A stretch of 64,000 nt of DNA, taken from assembly GCF_036345155.1 (NCBI RefSeq), contig NZ_CP107772.1:2976001-3040000 (forward strand), read 5' to 3'. Each line of letters starts with the position of its first letter. Position 1 is the first letter of the stretch. The stretch comes from Streptomyces sp. NBC_00582. Lineage in GTDB: Bacteria; Actinomycetota; Actinomycetes; Streptomycetales; Streptomycetaceae. Position numbers and translations under genes: made by a program. Below are positions 27,557 through 35,628 of the stretch, in pieces. The notes beneath the pieces were generated by a model. The model worked only from the letters and a program-made list of their open reading frames with translations, was not told the origin of the DNA and ran no database searches.

Positions 27557-30328
27557 GTGTCCACGAAAGAGGTGGACGCGCCCGCCCGGTCGGCAACTTC
27601 GGCACCGTCGTCCGTGCGCCGGGGCCTGCGGGGTTTCGCCGACCGGTGGCCCTTCCAGCGCAAGCTGAACCTGCTCGTCGGCATTCCGCTCGGGGTCATC
27701 GCCGTGATGCTGGCGTACCTCTTCGTCGACTTGGTCCAGGAGTCCAATCGCGCCGAGGACGCCGCCCAGTTGGTGCGCGACAGCACCCAGGTGGCCCGGC
27801 TCGTCTCCGACCTGCAGGACGAGCACCAGCAGGCGATCCTGCTCTCGGTGCGGCACCAGGCGTCCTTCGACGGCGGCACGCCCTCCACGGACGGTTACCG
27901 CAAGGCCCAGCTCGCCGTGGACGCCCAGGTCCGCAAGGTGGTCGACGCCTTCGGTGACCGGCTGCCGGACAGCGAGGCGCAGGCGCTGCGCGGGATCGAG
28001 GGCCTGGCGGGACTGCGGAGCACGATCGAGCAGGGCTATCTGCCCGCCGACAACATCGACCCGGCGTACTCCGGCGCCTCGGACGCCGTCATCGACGGGC
28101 TGGGCCTGGACCGCGACTCCAACCTGGCCAGCACCTTCACCGGCAACCTGCTCGACTCGCTGCTGCGCGCCGACTCCGCCCACGGTGCCTACGAGACCGG
28201 TGTGTTCTCCGCCCGCACCGGCGACAGCAACGCGCTCATCGAGTACACCGGCGCGGTCGGCTCGTACGAGCTGTACACCTACCAGGCCGACCGCTTCGGC
28301 CGGTTCGCCTCCGACGCGCAGGCCGACGAGCTCGGCGGCATCGAGCACAACTCCGCGCAGGCCACCATCAGCCAGCACTTCGCCGAACTGGCCGTCGACC
28401 CGAGCGCGTTGCAGACCGAGTCGCAGGCGGACACCCGCCGCGCGTTCCGGGTGGCCCTCGACTCGTACCCGGACTACAGCGCGCAGGCCGGGACCCGGCT
28501 GAAGATCACCACCTCGCTGATCGACCAGATCGCCGACCGCGCCGACGACGCCTCCGTCAGCGCCCAGTGGCGAGCCGGTCTGCTGCTCAACCTGGCGCTG
28601 ATCTGCTTCGCGCTGTGGATCGCGTTCTCCATCCTCGTACGGCGCTCGGTGGTGCGCCCGGTGCTGGCGCTCACCGGTGCCGCGCAGGAGGTCGCCGACG
28701 TCGCCGGGCGCGAGCTCGCCCGGGTCGCCGACGACGACGCCGAGGAGACCGGCTCCCCGCGGCTGCGCGAGCTGCCGGTCACCGCGGACGACGAGATCGG
28801 TGAGCTCGCCGAGGCCTTCAACAACGTGCAGACGACGGCGGCGGCGCTGCTGGAGCGCCAGGTGCTCAGCCGGCGCAACGTCGCCGAGATGTTCGGCAAC
28901 GTCGGCCGCCGTGTCTCCAACCTGACGACCCGCCAGCTCGCCCTGATCGACTGGGTGGAGCGCGGGGAGACCGACCCGGCGCTGCTGGAGCGGCTCTACT
29001 CCATCGACCACATCGCGGTCCGGCTGCGCCGCAACGCCGACAGCCTGATGCTGCTGGCCGGCATCCGCGAGACCGTCCTCGACTCCGGGCCGACCGAGCT
29101 GACCAACGTGGTGCGTGCCGCGCTCGGCCAGATCGAGGGCTACCAGCGGGTGCGGCTGCACGCGGGCCGCGAGGCCGTCGTGGAGCCCGACATCGTCGGC
29201 GACCTCACCCTGATGATCGCCGAACTCCTGGAGAACGCCGTGTCGTTCTCGCCGGAGGGCAGCCCGGTCGAGGTGCGGGTCGGCTCCGACCAGGACGGCG
29301 CGTCGATCACGGTCTCCGACCACGGCCTCGGCATGAGCGCCGAGCGGCTCGCGGAGGAGAACGCGCGGCTGGTGCGCCGTGAGCGGCTCGACCTCGTGCC
29401 GACGAAGGTGCTCGGTCTGTTCGTGGTCGGTGCGCTGGCCCGCCGCTGGGACGTCGACGTCGCCCTGTCCCGTACGCCGGGCGGCGGTGTGACGGCCGAG
29501 GTCCGCATCCCGTCCACGCTGCTGCTGACGCTCAGCGGTGTCGGCGTGCCGGCCACCACCGCCGCCCAGCCCCTGCCGGCCGCGTCGGTCCCCGCCACCG
29601 GTCCCACCGCCGCCGCGACCTCGCCCACGGGCGACGAGTCGACCTCGCTGCCCCGCCGGGTCCCCCGCCGCGAGCAGCCCTCCTGGGCCGAGCGGGACCC
29701 CGAGCCGGCCACGGAGACCGCCGGGGCCGTGCCGGGGCCGCGCGCTCACAGCCGTACGCCCGAGGAGAGCGGCGATGAGGCCCCCGCGCTGCCGCGCCGC
29801 ACCACCAGGGCGGCCGTCGCGGCGACCGGAGTCGAGTCCCACGGCACCCCCGCGTCGGCGTCCGACCGACGTGCGGCGGCTCCGGCCGCGGCGGCCGCTT
29901 CGGACGGACGGACGACGGCCCCGGCAACGGAGTCGGCCCCCGGCGGCCGTACGGCGCCCCCCGCGCCCCACACCCGCGCCCCCGACTCCGTCGCCCCCGC
30001 GGCCGCGCCCGCGGCCGCCCTCGGCGAGGAGCGTCCCGCTGCCGCCGAAGGGGCCCGGCCGCTGCGGCGGCGGGTGCGGGGAGCCACCCTGCGCACGACC
30101 GTGGACGCCTCCGCGGCCATGGCGCGGCAGGCGGCGCGGCCCGCCGACGCGGACGCCGTCAGGGACGCGATGGAGGAGTTCGAGGCGGCCGTGGAACGCG
30201 CCCACCGCGACACGGGCTCGTTCACACTCCCCGACGACGCGCACAGCCCGCACGACCCACGGGTCCCGGACGACCACCGGAACCCCCCGCACCACCAGAA
30301 CCACCTTCCGGAAGGAGCCGAGCAGTGA
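27557..30328 (+). CDS. cvnA: Conservon sensor-kinase-like protein CvnA (copy 2)
   Basis: This 923-residue protein has TM1 (LLVGIPLGVIAVMLAYLFV), an NIT-type extracytoplasmic region, TM2 (LLLNLALICFALWIAFSIL), HAMP-like sequence ending ADDEIGELAEAFNNV, the phosphoacceptor-type segment IDHIAVRLRRNADS with His485 present, N-box AELLENAVSFSP and G1 box VSDHGLGMS. A Pro/Ala/Arg-rich tail follows. Unlike copy 1 it keeps the conserved His. GTG at 27557 follows GAAGGAGG. The stop overlaps cvnB (GTGA). It starts a four-gene conservon placed between two parts of an osmoprotectant transporter. Confidence 0.92.
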   Translation: MSTKEVDAPARSATSAPSSVRRGLRGFADRWPFQRKLNLLVGIPLGVIAVMLAYLFVDLVQESNRAEDAAQLVRDSTQVARLVSDLQDEHQQAILLSVRHQASFDGGTPSTDGYRKAQLAVDAQVRKVVDAFGDRLPDSEAQALRGIEGLAGLRSTIEQGYLPADNIDPAYSGASDAVIDGLGLDRDSNLASTFTGNLLDSLLRADSAHGAYETGVFSARTGDSNALIEYTGAVGSYELYTYQADRFGRFASDAQADELGGIEHNSAQATISQHFAELAVDPSALQTESQADTRRAFRVALDSYPDYSAQAGTRLKITTSLIDQIADRADDASVSAQWRAGLLLNLALICFALWIAFSILVRRSVVRPVLALTGAAQEVADVAGRELARVADDDAEETGSPRLRELPVTADDEIGELAEAFNNVQTTAAALLERQVLSRRNVAEMFGNVGRRVSNLTTRQLALIDWVERGETDPALLERLYSIDHIAVRLRRNADSLMLLAGIRETVLDSGPTELTNVVRAALGQIEGYQRVRLHAGREAVVEPDIVGDLTLMIAELLENAVSFSPEGSPVEVRVGSDQDGASITVSDHGLGMSAERLAEENARLVRRERLDLVPTKVLGLFVVGALARRWDVDVALSRTPGGGVTAEVRIPSTLLLTLSGVGVPATTAAQPLPAASVPATGPTAAATSPTGDESTSLPRRVPRREQPSWAERDPEPATETAGAVPGPRAHSRTPEESGDEAPALPRRTTRAAVAATGVESHGTPASASDRRAAAPAAAAASDGRTTAPATESAPGGRTAPPAPHTRAPDSVAPAAAPAAALGEERPAAAEGARPLRRRVRGATLRTTVDASAAMARQAARPADADAVRDAMEEFEAAVERAHRDTGSFTLPDDAHSPHDPRVPDDHRNPPHHQNHLPEGAEQ

Positions 30329-30801
30329 GCACGTCGACAGGTGGAACTCCCACCGGAGACACCACGCCGACCGATCTGCGGGCTGCCGCAGCCGACTTCA
30401 CCTGGCTGCTCAACCGTTTCGCCACCGAGACCGCCGGCGTCGTGGACGCCATCGCGGTGTCCTCGGACGGGCTGCTGATCGCGGTGTCCGAGCTGCGCGA
30501 GCACGCCGACTCCGAGCGCCTCGCGGCGATCGTCTCCGGCATCACCAGCCTGGCCGCGGGCGCCTCCGGCAACTACGGCCTCGGCGGTCTGAACAAGGTC
30601 ATCATCGACCTGGAGGGCGGCCATGTCCTGGTCTCCGCGATCGGCAGCGGCGCCGTCCTCGGCGTGGTCACCGACAAGGAGGCCAAGCTGGGCAACATCG
30701 CGTACGAGATGACCGTGTTCGCCAACCGCGCCGGTGCCGCGCTGAGCCCGCAGCTCGTCCTGGAGCTGAAGAACAGCGTCGGCGCCACCAGGACCCGCTG
30801 A
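30325..30801 (+). CDS. cvnB: Roadblock/LC7 protein CvnB (copy 2)
   Basis: 158 residues of Roadblock/LC7 fold: FTWLLNRFATETAGVVDAIAVSSDG, SERLAAIVSGITSLAAGA and LVSAIGSGAVLGVVTDKEA. It is close in family but divergent in sequence from the copy 1 protein. GTG at 30325 overlaps the kinase TGA. It is expected to connect the kinase with the GTPase of this conservon. Confidence 0.93.
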   Translation: MSTSTGGTPTGDTTPTDLRAAAADFTWLLNRFATETAGVVDAIAVSSDGLLIAVSELREHADSERLAAIVSGITSLAAGASGNYGLGGLNKVIIDLEGGHVLVSAIGSGAVLGVVTDKEAKLGNIAYEMTVFANRAGAALSPQLVLELKNSVGATRTR

Positions 30802-30833
30802 CCGCGGGCCACCGGTAGAGGAAGCGAACACCG

Positions 30834-31283
30834 ATGGCGGACGGCCAGAGCCCGCACGGCGCCGGCGAGGACCCGCTCGTGCCTCCCGGCCCGGTCGGCC
30901 CCGCGCCCGCCGTACGGCCCTTCCTGGTCACCGCGGGACGGGTCGCGGGCGCGGGCGAGGCCTCGTCCGGCCGGGCGATGCCCGTGGAGACCCAGCTCGT
31001 GGCGACCACCGGCGGGATCGACGCACTCGACCGGCTGTCCTTCGAAGCGCACGACATCGTTGCCGCCTGCCGGGTGCCGCAGTCCATCGCGGAGATCGCG
31101 GCACGGCTGCGGCTGCACCTGAACGTGGTGCGGGTACTCGCCGAGGACCTGCGGTCGGCGGGGCAGCTGTCGGTGCACGTGCCCGACTCCGGCGTCACCC
31201 ACGACGCATCCGTCCTGCGCAGGGTTATCGATGGCCTGCGGGCCATCCCCGACTCCCGGGGGGTACTCCGTGACTCCGACTGA
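30834..31283 (+). CDS. cvnC: DUF742 protein CvnC (copy 2)
   Basis: 149 residues: VRPFLVTAGRVAG-type opening, then LVATTGGIDALDRLSFEAHDI and the winged-helix-like block CRVPQSIAEIAARLRLHLNVVRVLAEDLRSAG. It is 33 bp after cvnB and overlaps cvnD by 14 bp. Role as for other CvnC proteins, not known biochemically. Confidence 0.92.
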   Translation: MADGQSPHGAGEDPLVPPGPVGPAPAVRPFLVTAGRVAGAGEASSGRAMPVETQLVATTGGIDALDRLSFEAHDIVAACRVPQSIAEIAARLRLHLNVVRVLAEDLRSAGQLSVHVPDSGVTHDASVLRRVIDGLRAIPDSRGVLRDSD

Positions 31284-31869
31284 ACCACTCGCCCGGCCGG
31301 CCGCCGGCCAGGCCGCCGTACGGCCGCCGCTGCCGGTGAAGCTGGTGATCGCGGGTGGCTTCGGCGTGGGCAAGACCACCGCCGTCGGCTCGATCTCCGA
31401 GATCGAGCCGCTGACCACCGAGGCGGCCATCACCGAGGTCGCGGCGGGGGTGGACGACCTGAGCCACACCCCGCGCAAGACCACGACCACCGTGGCGATG
31501 GACTTCGGCTGCATCACCATCGACCCGACGCTGAAGCTGTATCTGTTCGGCACGCCCGGACAGGAACGCTTCGGCTTCATGTGGGACGACATCGTGGAGG
31601 GCGCGGTCGGCGGTCTCGTCATCGTCGACACCCGCCGGCTCGACGACTGCTACGCCGCGGTGGACTACTTCGAGCACAAGCAGATCCCGTTCGCGGTGGC
31701 CGTCAACGCCTTCGACGGGAGGGTCGACCACTCGCTGGACGAGGTCCGCTGGGCCCTCGACGTCTCCGAGGGCGTTCCGGTGCTGGTGTTCGACGCGCGG
31801 GAGCGGGGTTCGGTGCGGGACGCTCTGCTGGTGGTGCTGGAGCAGGCGCTCGCCCGGAGCGGCGGGTAG
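31270..31869 (+). CDS. cvnD: Small Ras-like GTPase CvnD (copy 2)
   Basis: 199 residues with P-loop GGFGVGKTT, switch II LFGTPGQERFGFMWDD and FDARERGS. GTG at 31270 has a G-rich site 5-10 nt upstream; an upstream frame exists but lacks one. Its end faces the convergent transporter operon across 108 bp that hold a double-hairpin element. Confidence 0.92.
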   Translation: MTPTEPLARPAAGQAAVRPPLPVKLVIAGGFGVGKTTAVGSISEIEPLTTEAAITEVAAGVDDLSHTPRKTTTTVAMDFGCITIDPTLKLYLFGTPGQERFGFMWDDIVEGAVGGLVIVDTRRLDDCYAAVDYFEHKQIPFAVAVNAFDGRVDHSLDEVRWALDVSEGVPVLVFDARERGSVRDALLVVLEQALARSGG

Positions 31870-31895
31870 GTACGGTCCCCACGTCCTGCGGTTGT

Positions 31896-31953
31896 GGGGA
31901 ACCGCGGGCCGGTCGTGGCCGGTCGCGCAGTTCCCCGCGCCCTTTCAGGGCGC
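31896..31953. repeat. Double-hairpin dispersed element, copy A (probable bidirectional terminator)
   Basis: A 41-bp imperfect palindrome (31896-31936, GGGGAACCGCG...CGCAGTTCCCC) is followed at once by a second hairpin GCGCCC-TTTCA-GGGCGC (31937-31953). The same two-part design recurs at 62938-62997 and partly at 57163-57190. Here it lies between convergent genes. Confidence 0.8.
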
Positions 31954-31977
31954 TTGTCCCAGCGCCCCTTCGACAGC

Positions 31978-32646
31978 TCAGCCCGCTCGTCGGACCCCCG
32001 GGGACACCGTCGCGCGGCCCAGCGCCCAGAAGATGCCCAGTGTGGCGAGGGCCATCGCCGCGACCAGGGCGGCGCCGCCCACGACCTTCTCGTAGTCGTG
32101 CTGGTAGAGCCCGTCGACGATGTAGCGGCCGAGGCCGCCGAGGCCGACGTACGCGGCGATGGTGGCCGTGGAGACGATCTGGATGGCCGCCGAGCGCAGC
32201 CCGCCGAGGATCAGCGGGAGCGCGACCGGGAGTTCCACCTGGAGCAGGATCCGGGACTCCGACATGCCGATGCCGCGTGCCGCGTCCACCGGGGAGCGGT
32301 CGACGGAGCGCACCGCCTCGTAGGTGGTGACGAGGATCGGCGGGACGGCGAGCACGACCAGCGGGATCATCACGGGCAGCATGCCGAAACCGGCGATGAT
32401 GACGATGAGCACCAGCAGACCGAAGGTGGGCAGCGCCCGCGCGGCGGTGGCGATCAGGGTGAGGGCGTTGCCGCCCTTGCCGTAGTGGCCGGTGACCAGG
32501 CCGACGGGCAGCGCGATCAGGGCGGCGAGGCCGAGCGCCTCCAGGGAGTACTGGAGGTGCTCCAGCAGCCGGGTGGGGATGCCGTCGTAGCCCTGCCAGT
32601 GGGCGCCGTCGGTGAAGAAGGAGCTGATGAAGTTGAGGACGTTCAC
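31978..32646 (-). CDS. Osmoprotectant ABC transporter permease (second subunit)
   Basis: 222 residues with five or six membrane helices and the BPD_transp_1 EAA-type loop (EAVRSVDRSPVDAARGIGMSES, then PVALPLILGGLRSAAIQIVS). It matches ProW/OpuCD-type permeases for betaine, choline or related solutes. GTG at 32646 overlaps the TGA of the first permease. Last gene of the ATPase-permease-permease operon; the binding protein gene is 4.7 kb away past conservon 2. Confidence 0.92.
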   Translation of the reverse strand: MNVLNFISSFFTDGAHWQGYDGIPTRLLEHLQYSLEALGLAALIALPVGLVTGHYGKGGNALTLIATAARALPTFGLLVLIVIIAGFGMLPVMIPLVVLAVPPILVTTYEAVRSVDRSPVDAARGIGMSESRILLQVELPVALPLILGGLRSAAIQIVSTATIAAYVGLGGLGRYIVDGLYQHDYEKVVGGAALVAAMALATLGIFWALGRATVSPGVRRAG

Positions 32647-33323
32647 CGGGCCGCGGCCTCCTTCCGGGTGCGGGTGGCGCCGGATCCGCTCGGCATCCAC
32701 GGGGTGAGCAGGACCCGTACGCCGACCAGGACGGCGTCCAGCAGGACCGCCAGGGCGGCCGTGGTGAGTACGGAGTTCCAGGCCAGTTCGGGCCGGTTGT
32801 AGATCTGCGCGTCGTGCAGCAGGTTGCCGAGGGCGCCCTGGTTGCCGATCAGCATGCCGACGCTGACCAGGCTGATGCTGGACACCGTCGCCACCCGCAG
32901 TCCGGCGATGATCGCGGGGGTGGCGATCGGCAACTGGACCTGCACGTAACGGCGTACGGGGCCGAAGCCCATCGCGGCAGCGGCGGCGAGGGTCTCCTGC
33001 GGCACCGAGCGGACGCCGTCGACGATCGCCGGGACCAGCACGACCAGGGTGTAGACGGTGAGCGGGATCATCACCGTGAGTTCGGTCTGGCCGGTGTAGT
33101 CGATGAGGACGACGAAGAAGGCCAGGGACGGGATGGCGTAGAGCACGGTCGTCACCCACAGCACCGGCGGGTACAACCAGCGCAGCCGCACGCACAGTTG
33201 GGCCAGCGGGAGGGCCAGCAGCAACCCGCCGAGGACCGGCAGCAGGGCTTCGCGCAGATGCAGTCCGACGAGACCGATCCAGTCGTGCTGGAGGTCGCTC
33301 GGGATGTCGAAGAAGCGGTTCAT
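32643..33323 (-). CDS. Osmoprotectant ABC transporter permease (first subunit)
   Basis: 226 residues, ProW/OpuCB-type permease with helices around LLLALPLAQLCV and TVLYAIPSLAFFVVL and the coupling loop DGVRSVPQETLAAAAAMGFG followed by PIATPAIIAGLRVATVSSIS. Overlaps the ATPase gene by 4 bp at its start and the second permease by 4 bp at its end. The two permeases likely form a heterodimer. Confidence 0.92.
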   Translation of the reverse strand: MNRFFDIPSDLQHDWIGLVGLHLREALLPVLGGLLLALPLAQLCVRLRWLYPPVLWVTTVLYAIPSLAFFVVLIDYTGQTELTVMIPLTVYTLVVLVPAIVDGVRSVPQETLAAAAAMGFGPVRRYVQVQLPIATPAIIAGLRVATVSSISLVSVGMLIGNQGALGNLLHDAQIYNRPELAWNSVLTTAALAVLLDAVLVGVRVLLTPWMPSGSGATRTRKEAAAR

Positions 33324-34471
33324 CGCAGGGCCTTCGGCTCGCTCGCGCCGCTCGCCCCGGCGCTGTCCGTGCCGGCCTCGTGGGCGCCGCGGATCGCCTC
33401 GGCGATGGCGGTCTGGGAGACCACACCGGTGGCGCGGCCCTCGCCGTCCACGGCGACCGCCCAGCCGGTGGGCGACAGCACGGCGCAGTCGAGGGCGGAG
33501 CGCAGCGAGTCCCGTCCGGCGACGAACGGCCGTCCGTACGACAGGAGTCGGCCGCCGTCGATGCTCCCCGCGGTCAGCGCGCCGGGCTCGCTCCAGCCGA
33601 GCGGCTTGCCGTCGATGCCGGTGACGAGGAGGTACGGGGCGCCCTTCGCGGCGCGGGCGAGCTGCTCGGCGGTGGCGTCGACGGCGACGATCGGCGCGGT
33701 GAGCAGGTCGAGTCCGGCGGCGGAGAAGAAGGACAGCCGGCGGATGCCGCGGTCGGCGCCGAGGAAGTCCTCGACGAACGCGTCGGCCGGGTCGGAGAGC
33801 AGTTCGGCGGGCGGCGCGTACTGGGCGAGCCGGCCACCGGTGCGCAGCACGGCGACCATGGTGCCGAGCTTGACGGCCTCGTCGATGTCATGGGTGACGA
33901 AGACGATGGTCTTGCCCAACTCGTCCTGGATGCGCAGGAGTTCGTCCTGGAGTCCCTTGCGGACGACGGGGTCGACGGCGGAGAAGGGCTCGTCCATCAG
34001 CAGCACCGGCGGGTCGGCGGCGAGCGCCCGGGCCACACCGACGCGCTGCTGCTGGCCGCCGGAGAGCTGGTAGGGGTAGCGCCGGGCGAGGGAGGCGTCG
34101 AGTCCGACGCGCTCCATCAGCTCCCGGGCCCGGGAGCGTGCCCGGTCCTTGCTCCAGCCGAGCAGCCGGGGCACGGTGGCGATGTTGTCGACGATCGTGC
34201 GGTGCTGGAAGAGACCGGCGTTCTGGATGACGTAACCCATGGACCGGCGCAGGGTGTTGACCGGCTGCTGCCGGCTGTCCTTGCCGTCGATCCAGATGGT
34301 GCCCTCGCTGGGCTCGACCATCCGGTTGATCATCCGCAGGGTCGTCGTCTTGCCGCAGCCGGAGGGGCCGACGAGGACGGTGATCGCGCGGTCGGGTATC
34401 TCGAGGGAGAGCCGGTCGACCGCCACCGTGCCGTCCGGGTACCGCTTGGTGACTGAATCTATCCGTATCAA
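33320..34471 (-). CDS. Osmoprotectant ABC transporter ATPase with CBS-type C-terminal region
   Basis: 383 residues: Walker A GPSGCGKTTT, signature LSGGQQQRVGVARAL, Walker B VLLMDEPFSAVD and the switch His in VTHDIDEA; the DPVVRKGLQDELLRIQDELGK block is typical of betaine/choline (OpuA/ProV) ATPases. The last 130 residues look like a CBS pair, known in relatives to sense ionic strength. TTG at 34471 (IRIDSVTKRYPDG) is 11 nt from GAAGGG; the GTG at 34483 is directly against that site and so less likely. First gene of the operon. Confidence 0.92.
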   Translation of the reverse strand: MIRIDSVTKRYPDGTVAVDRLSLEIPDRAITVLVGPSGCGKTTTLRMINRMVEPSEGTIWIDGKDSRQQPVNTLRRSMGYVIQNAGLFQHRTIVDNIATVPRLLGWSKDRARSRARELMERVGLDASLARRYPYQLSGGQQQRVGVARALAADPPVLLMDEPFSAVDPVVRKGLQDELLRIQDELGKTIVFVTHDIDEAVKLGTMVAVLRTGGRLAQYAPPAELLSDPADAFVEDFLGADRGIRRLSFFSAAGLDLLTAPIVAVDATAEQLARAAKGAPYLLVTGIDGKPLGWSEPGALTAGSIDGGRLLSYGRPFVAGRDSLRSALDCAVLSPTGWAVAVDGEGRATGVVSQTAIAEAIRGAHEAGTDSAGASGASEPKALR

Positions 34472-34719
34472 AACGCCGAACACCCTTCGGGTCTGGCCGT
34501 CCTCCGCCCGTTCTCGACCACACGAGTTCGGACTGTTGCGGGGAGAGTCTAGACCGGTTGTGTTTCAGAAGATCGGCCGGTGTATGGCGCGTTTCAGATG
34601 CTGGGCGGCACCCGACGGTTTACCGGTCCCCTGTGCCCCACCTGTGAGTCCCCTGATTCTCACCCTCCCCTCAGAAGCGGCTCAGGGATTGCCCAGAGAC
34701 GGCCCCCATCGTCAGGGCC

Positions 34720-35628
34720 ATGAACGCAACGAACGCGGGAGGCGTCCGGCGCCGCTCGGTCGAGATCGTGGTGCCGGTGCGCAACGAGGCACACGTCCTC
34801 GCCGACAGCATCGGTGGTCTCCACGCACACCTCGAGGACTCCTTCCCGTTCCCGTTCCGCATCACGATCGCGGACAACGCGAGCACGGACGCCACCTGGA
34901 TCGTGGCGACCGACCTGACCCTGCGTCTGCCGCACGCGCACGCCCAGCGGCTGGAGCACAAGGGCCGGGGCCGGGGCCGCGCCCTGAAGCACGTGTGGTC
35001 GCGGTCCACGGCGGACGTCGTCGCCCATATGGACGTCGATCTGTCCACCGGCCCGGAGGCCTTCCTCCCGCGGGTCGCGCCGCTCCTGTCGGGCCACAGC
35101 GACCTGGCGATCGGCAGCCGGCCGCACCGGCAGGCGGCCGTGGTCCGGGGCGCCAGGCGGGAGTTCGTCTCCCGCTCCTACAACCTCCTGCTCGAGGTCG
35201 GTCTCGGGGCCCTCCCCCACTCTCGGCTTCGCTCGAGCGGGGGGACCCCCATCTCGGACGCGCGGTGCGGCTTCAAGGCCGTCCGCACCGACGTCTTCCG
35301 GGCCCTGGCCCCGCACATCGAGCACACCGCCTGGTTCTTCGACACCGAACTGCTGGTCCTGGCCCAGCGCAACGGACTGCGGGTCCACGAGGTGCCGGTC
35401 GACTGGACCGACGACCCCGACAGCCGGGTCGACCTCGTCCGCACGGCCGTCGACGACCTCAAGGGCATGGCCCGCATGCTCCGCTCCACCCTCACCGGCC
35501 ACACCCGGATCCCCGCCGTCCCCCGCCGCACGAGCACCCCGCGGGTGCCCGCCGCGCGCACCACCGTCACCCCCGTCCCCACCGCCCGGCCCACCGGGGC
35601 GAACGCCCACCTGGAGTACGCGTCATGA
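34720..35628 (+). CDS. Family 2 glycosyltransferase (DPM1/polyprenyl-phosphate sugar type) with inserted element
   Basis: 302 residues, GT-A fold: VEIVVPVRNEAHVLADSI, ITIADNASTDAT, VVAHMDVDLSTGPE (DxD-type) and SDARCGFKAVRTDVF. Such enzymes charge a lipid phosphate with a sugar for later transfer outside the membrane. Between VGLG and ISDARCG, where relatives run straight through, sit about 14 extra residues (LPHSRLRSSGGTP) encoded by the 43-bp element. Its TGA overlaps the ATG of the membrane glycosyltransferase, which likely uses the product. Confidence 0.88.
   Translation: MNATNAGGVRRRSVEIVVPVRNEAHVLADSIGGLHAHLEDSFPFPFRITIADNASTDATWIVATDLTLRLPHAHAQRLEHKGRGRGRALKHVWSRSTADVVAHMDVDLSTGPEAFLPRVAPLLSGHSDLAIGSRPHRQAAVVRGARREFVSRSYNLLLEVGLGALPHSRLRSSGGTPISDARCGFKAVRTDVFRALAPHIEHTAWFFDTELLVLAQRNGLRVHEVPVDWTDDPDSRVDLVRTAVDDLKGMARMLRSTLTGHTRIPAVPRRTSTPRVPAARTTVTPVPTARPTGANAHLEYAS
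35209..35251 (+). repeat. Forty-three-bp dispersed element inside the GT2 gene
   Basis: This G/C-rich element (CTCCCCCACTCTCGGCTTCG at its core) folds as an imperfect hairpin. The identical 43 bases occur in reverse orientation at 36862-36904. Here it is read in frame as LPHSRLRSSGGTP with flanking partial codons. Confidence 0.9.

Noticed and set aside
27494..30304. A 936-codon minus-strand frame opposite conservon 2 kinase
   Set aside because: Gly/Arg/Val-rich shadow with no domain; the opposite strand carries a complete CvnA protein.
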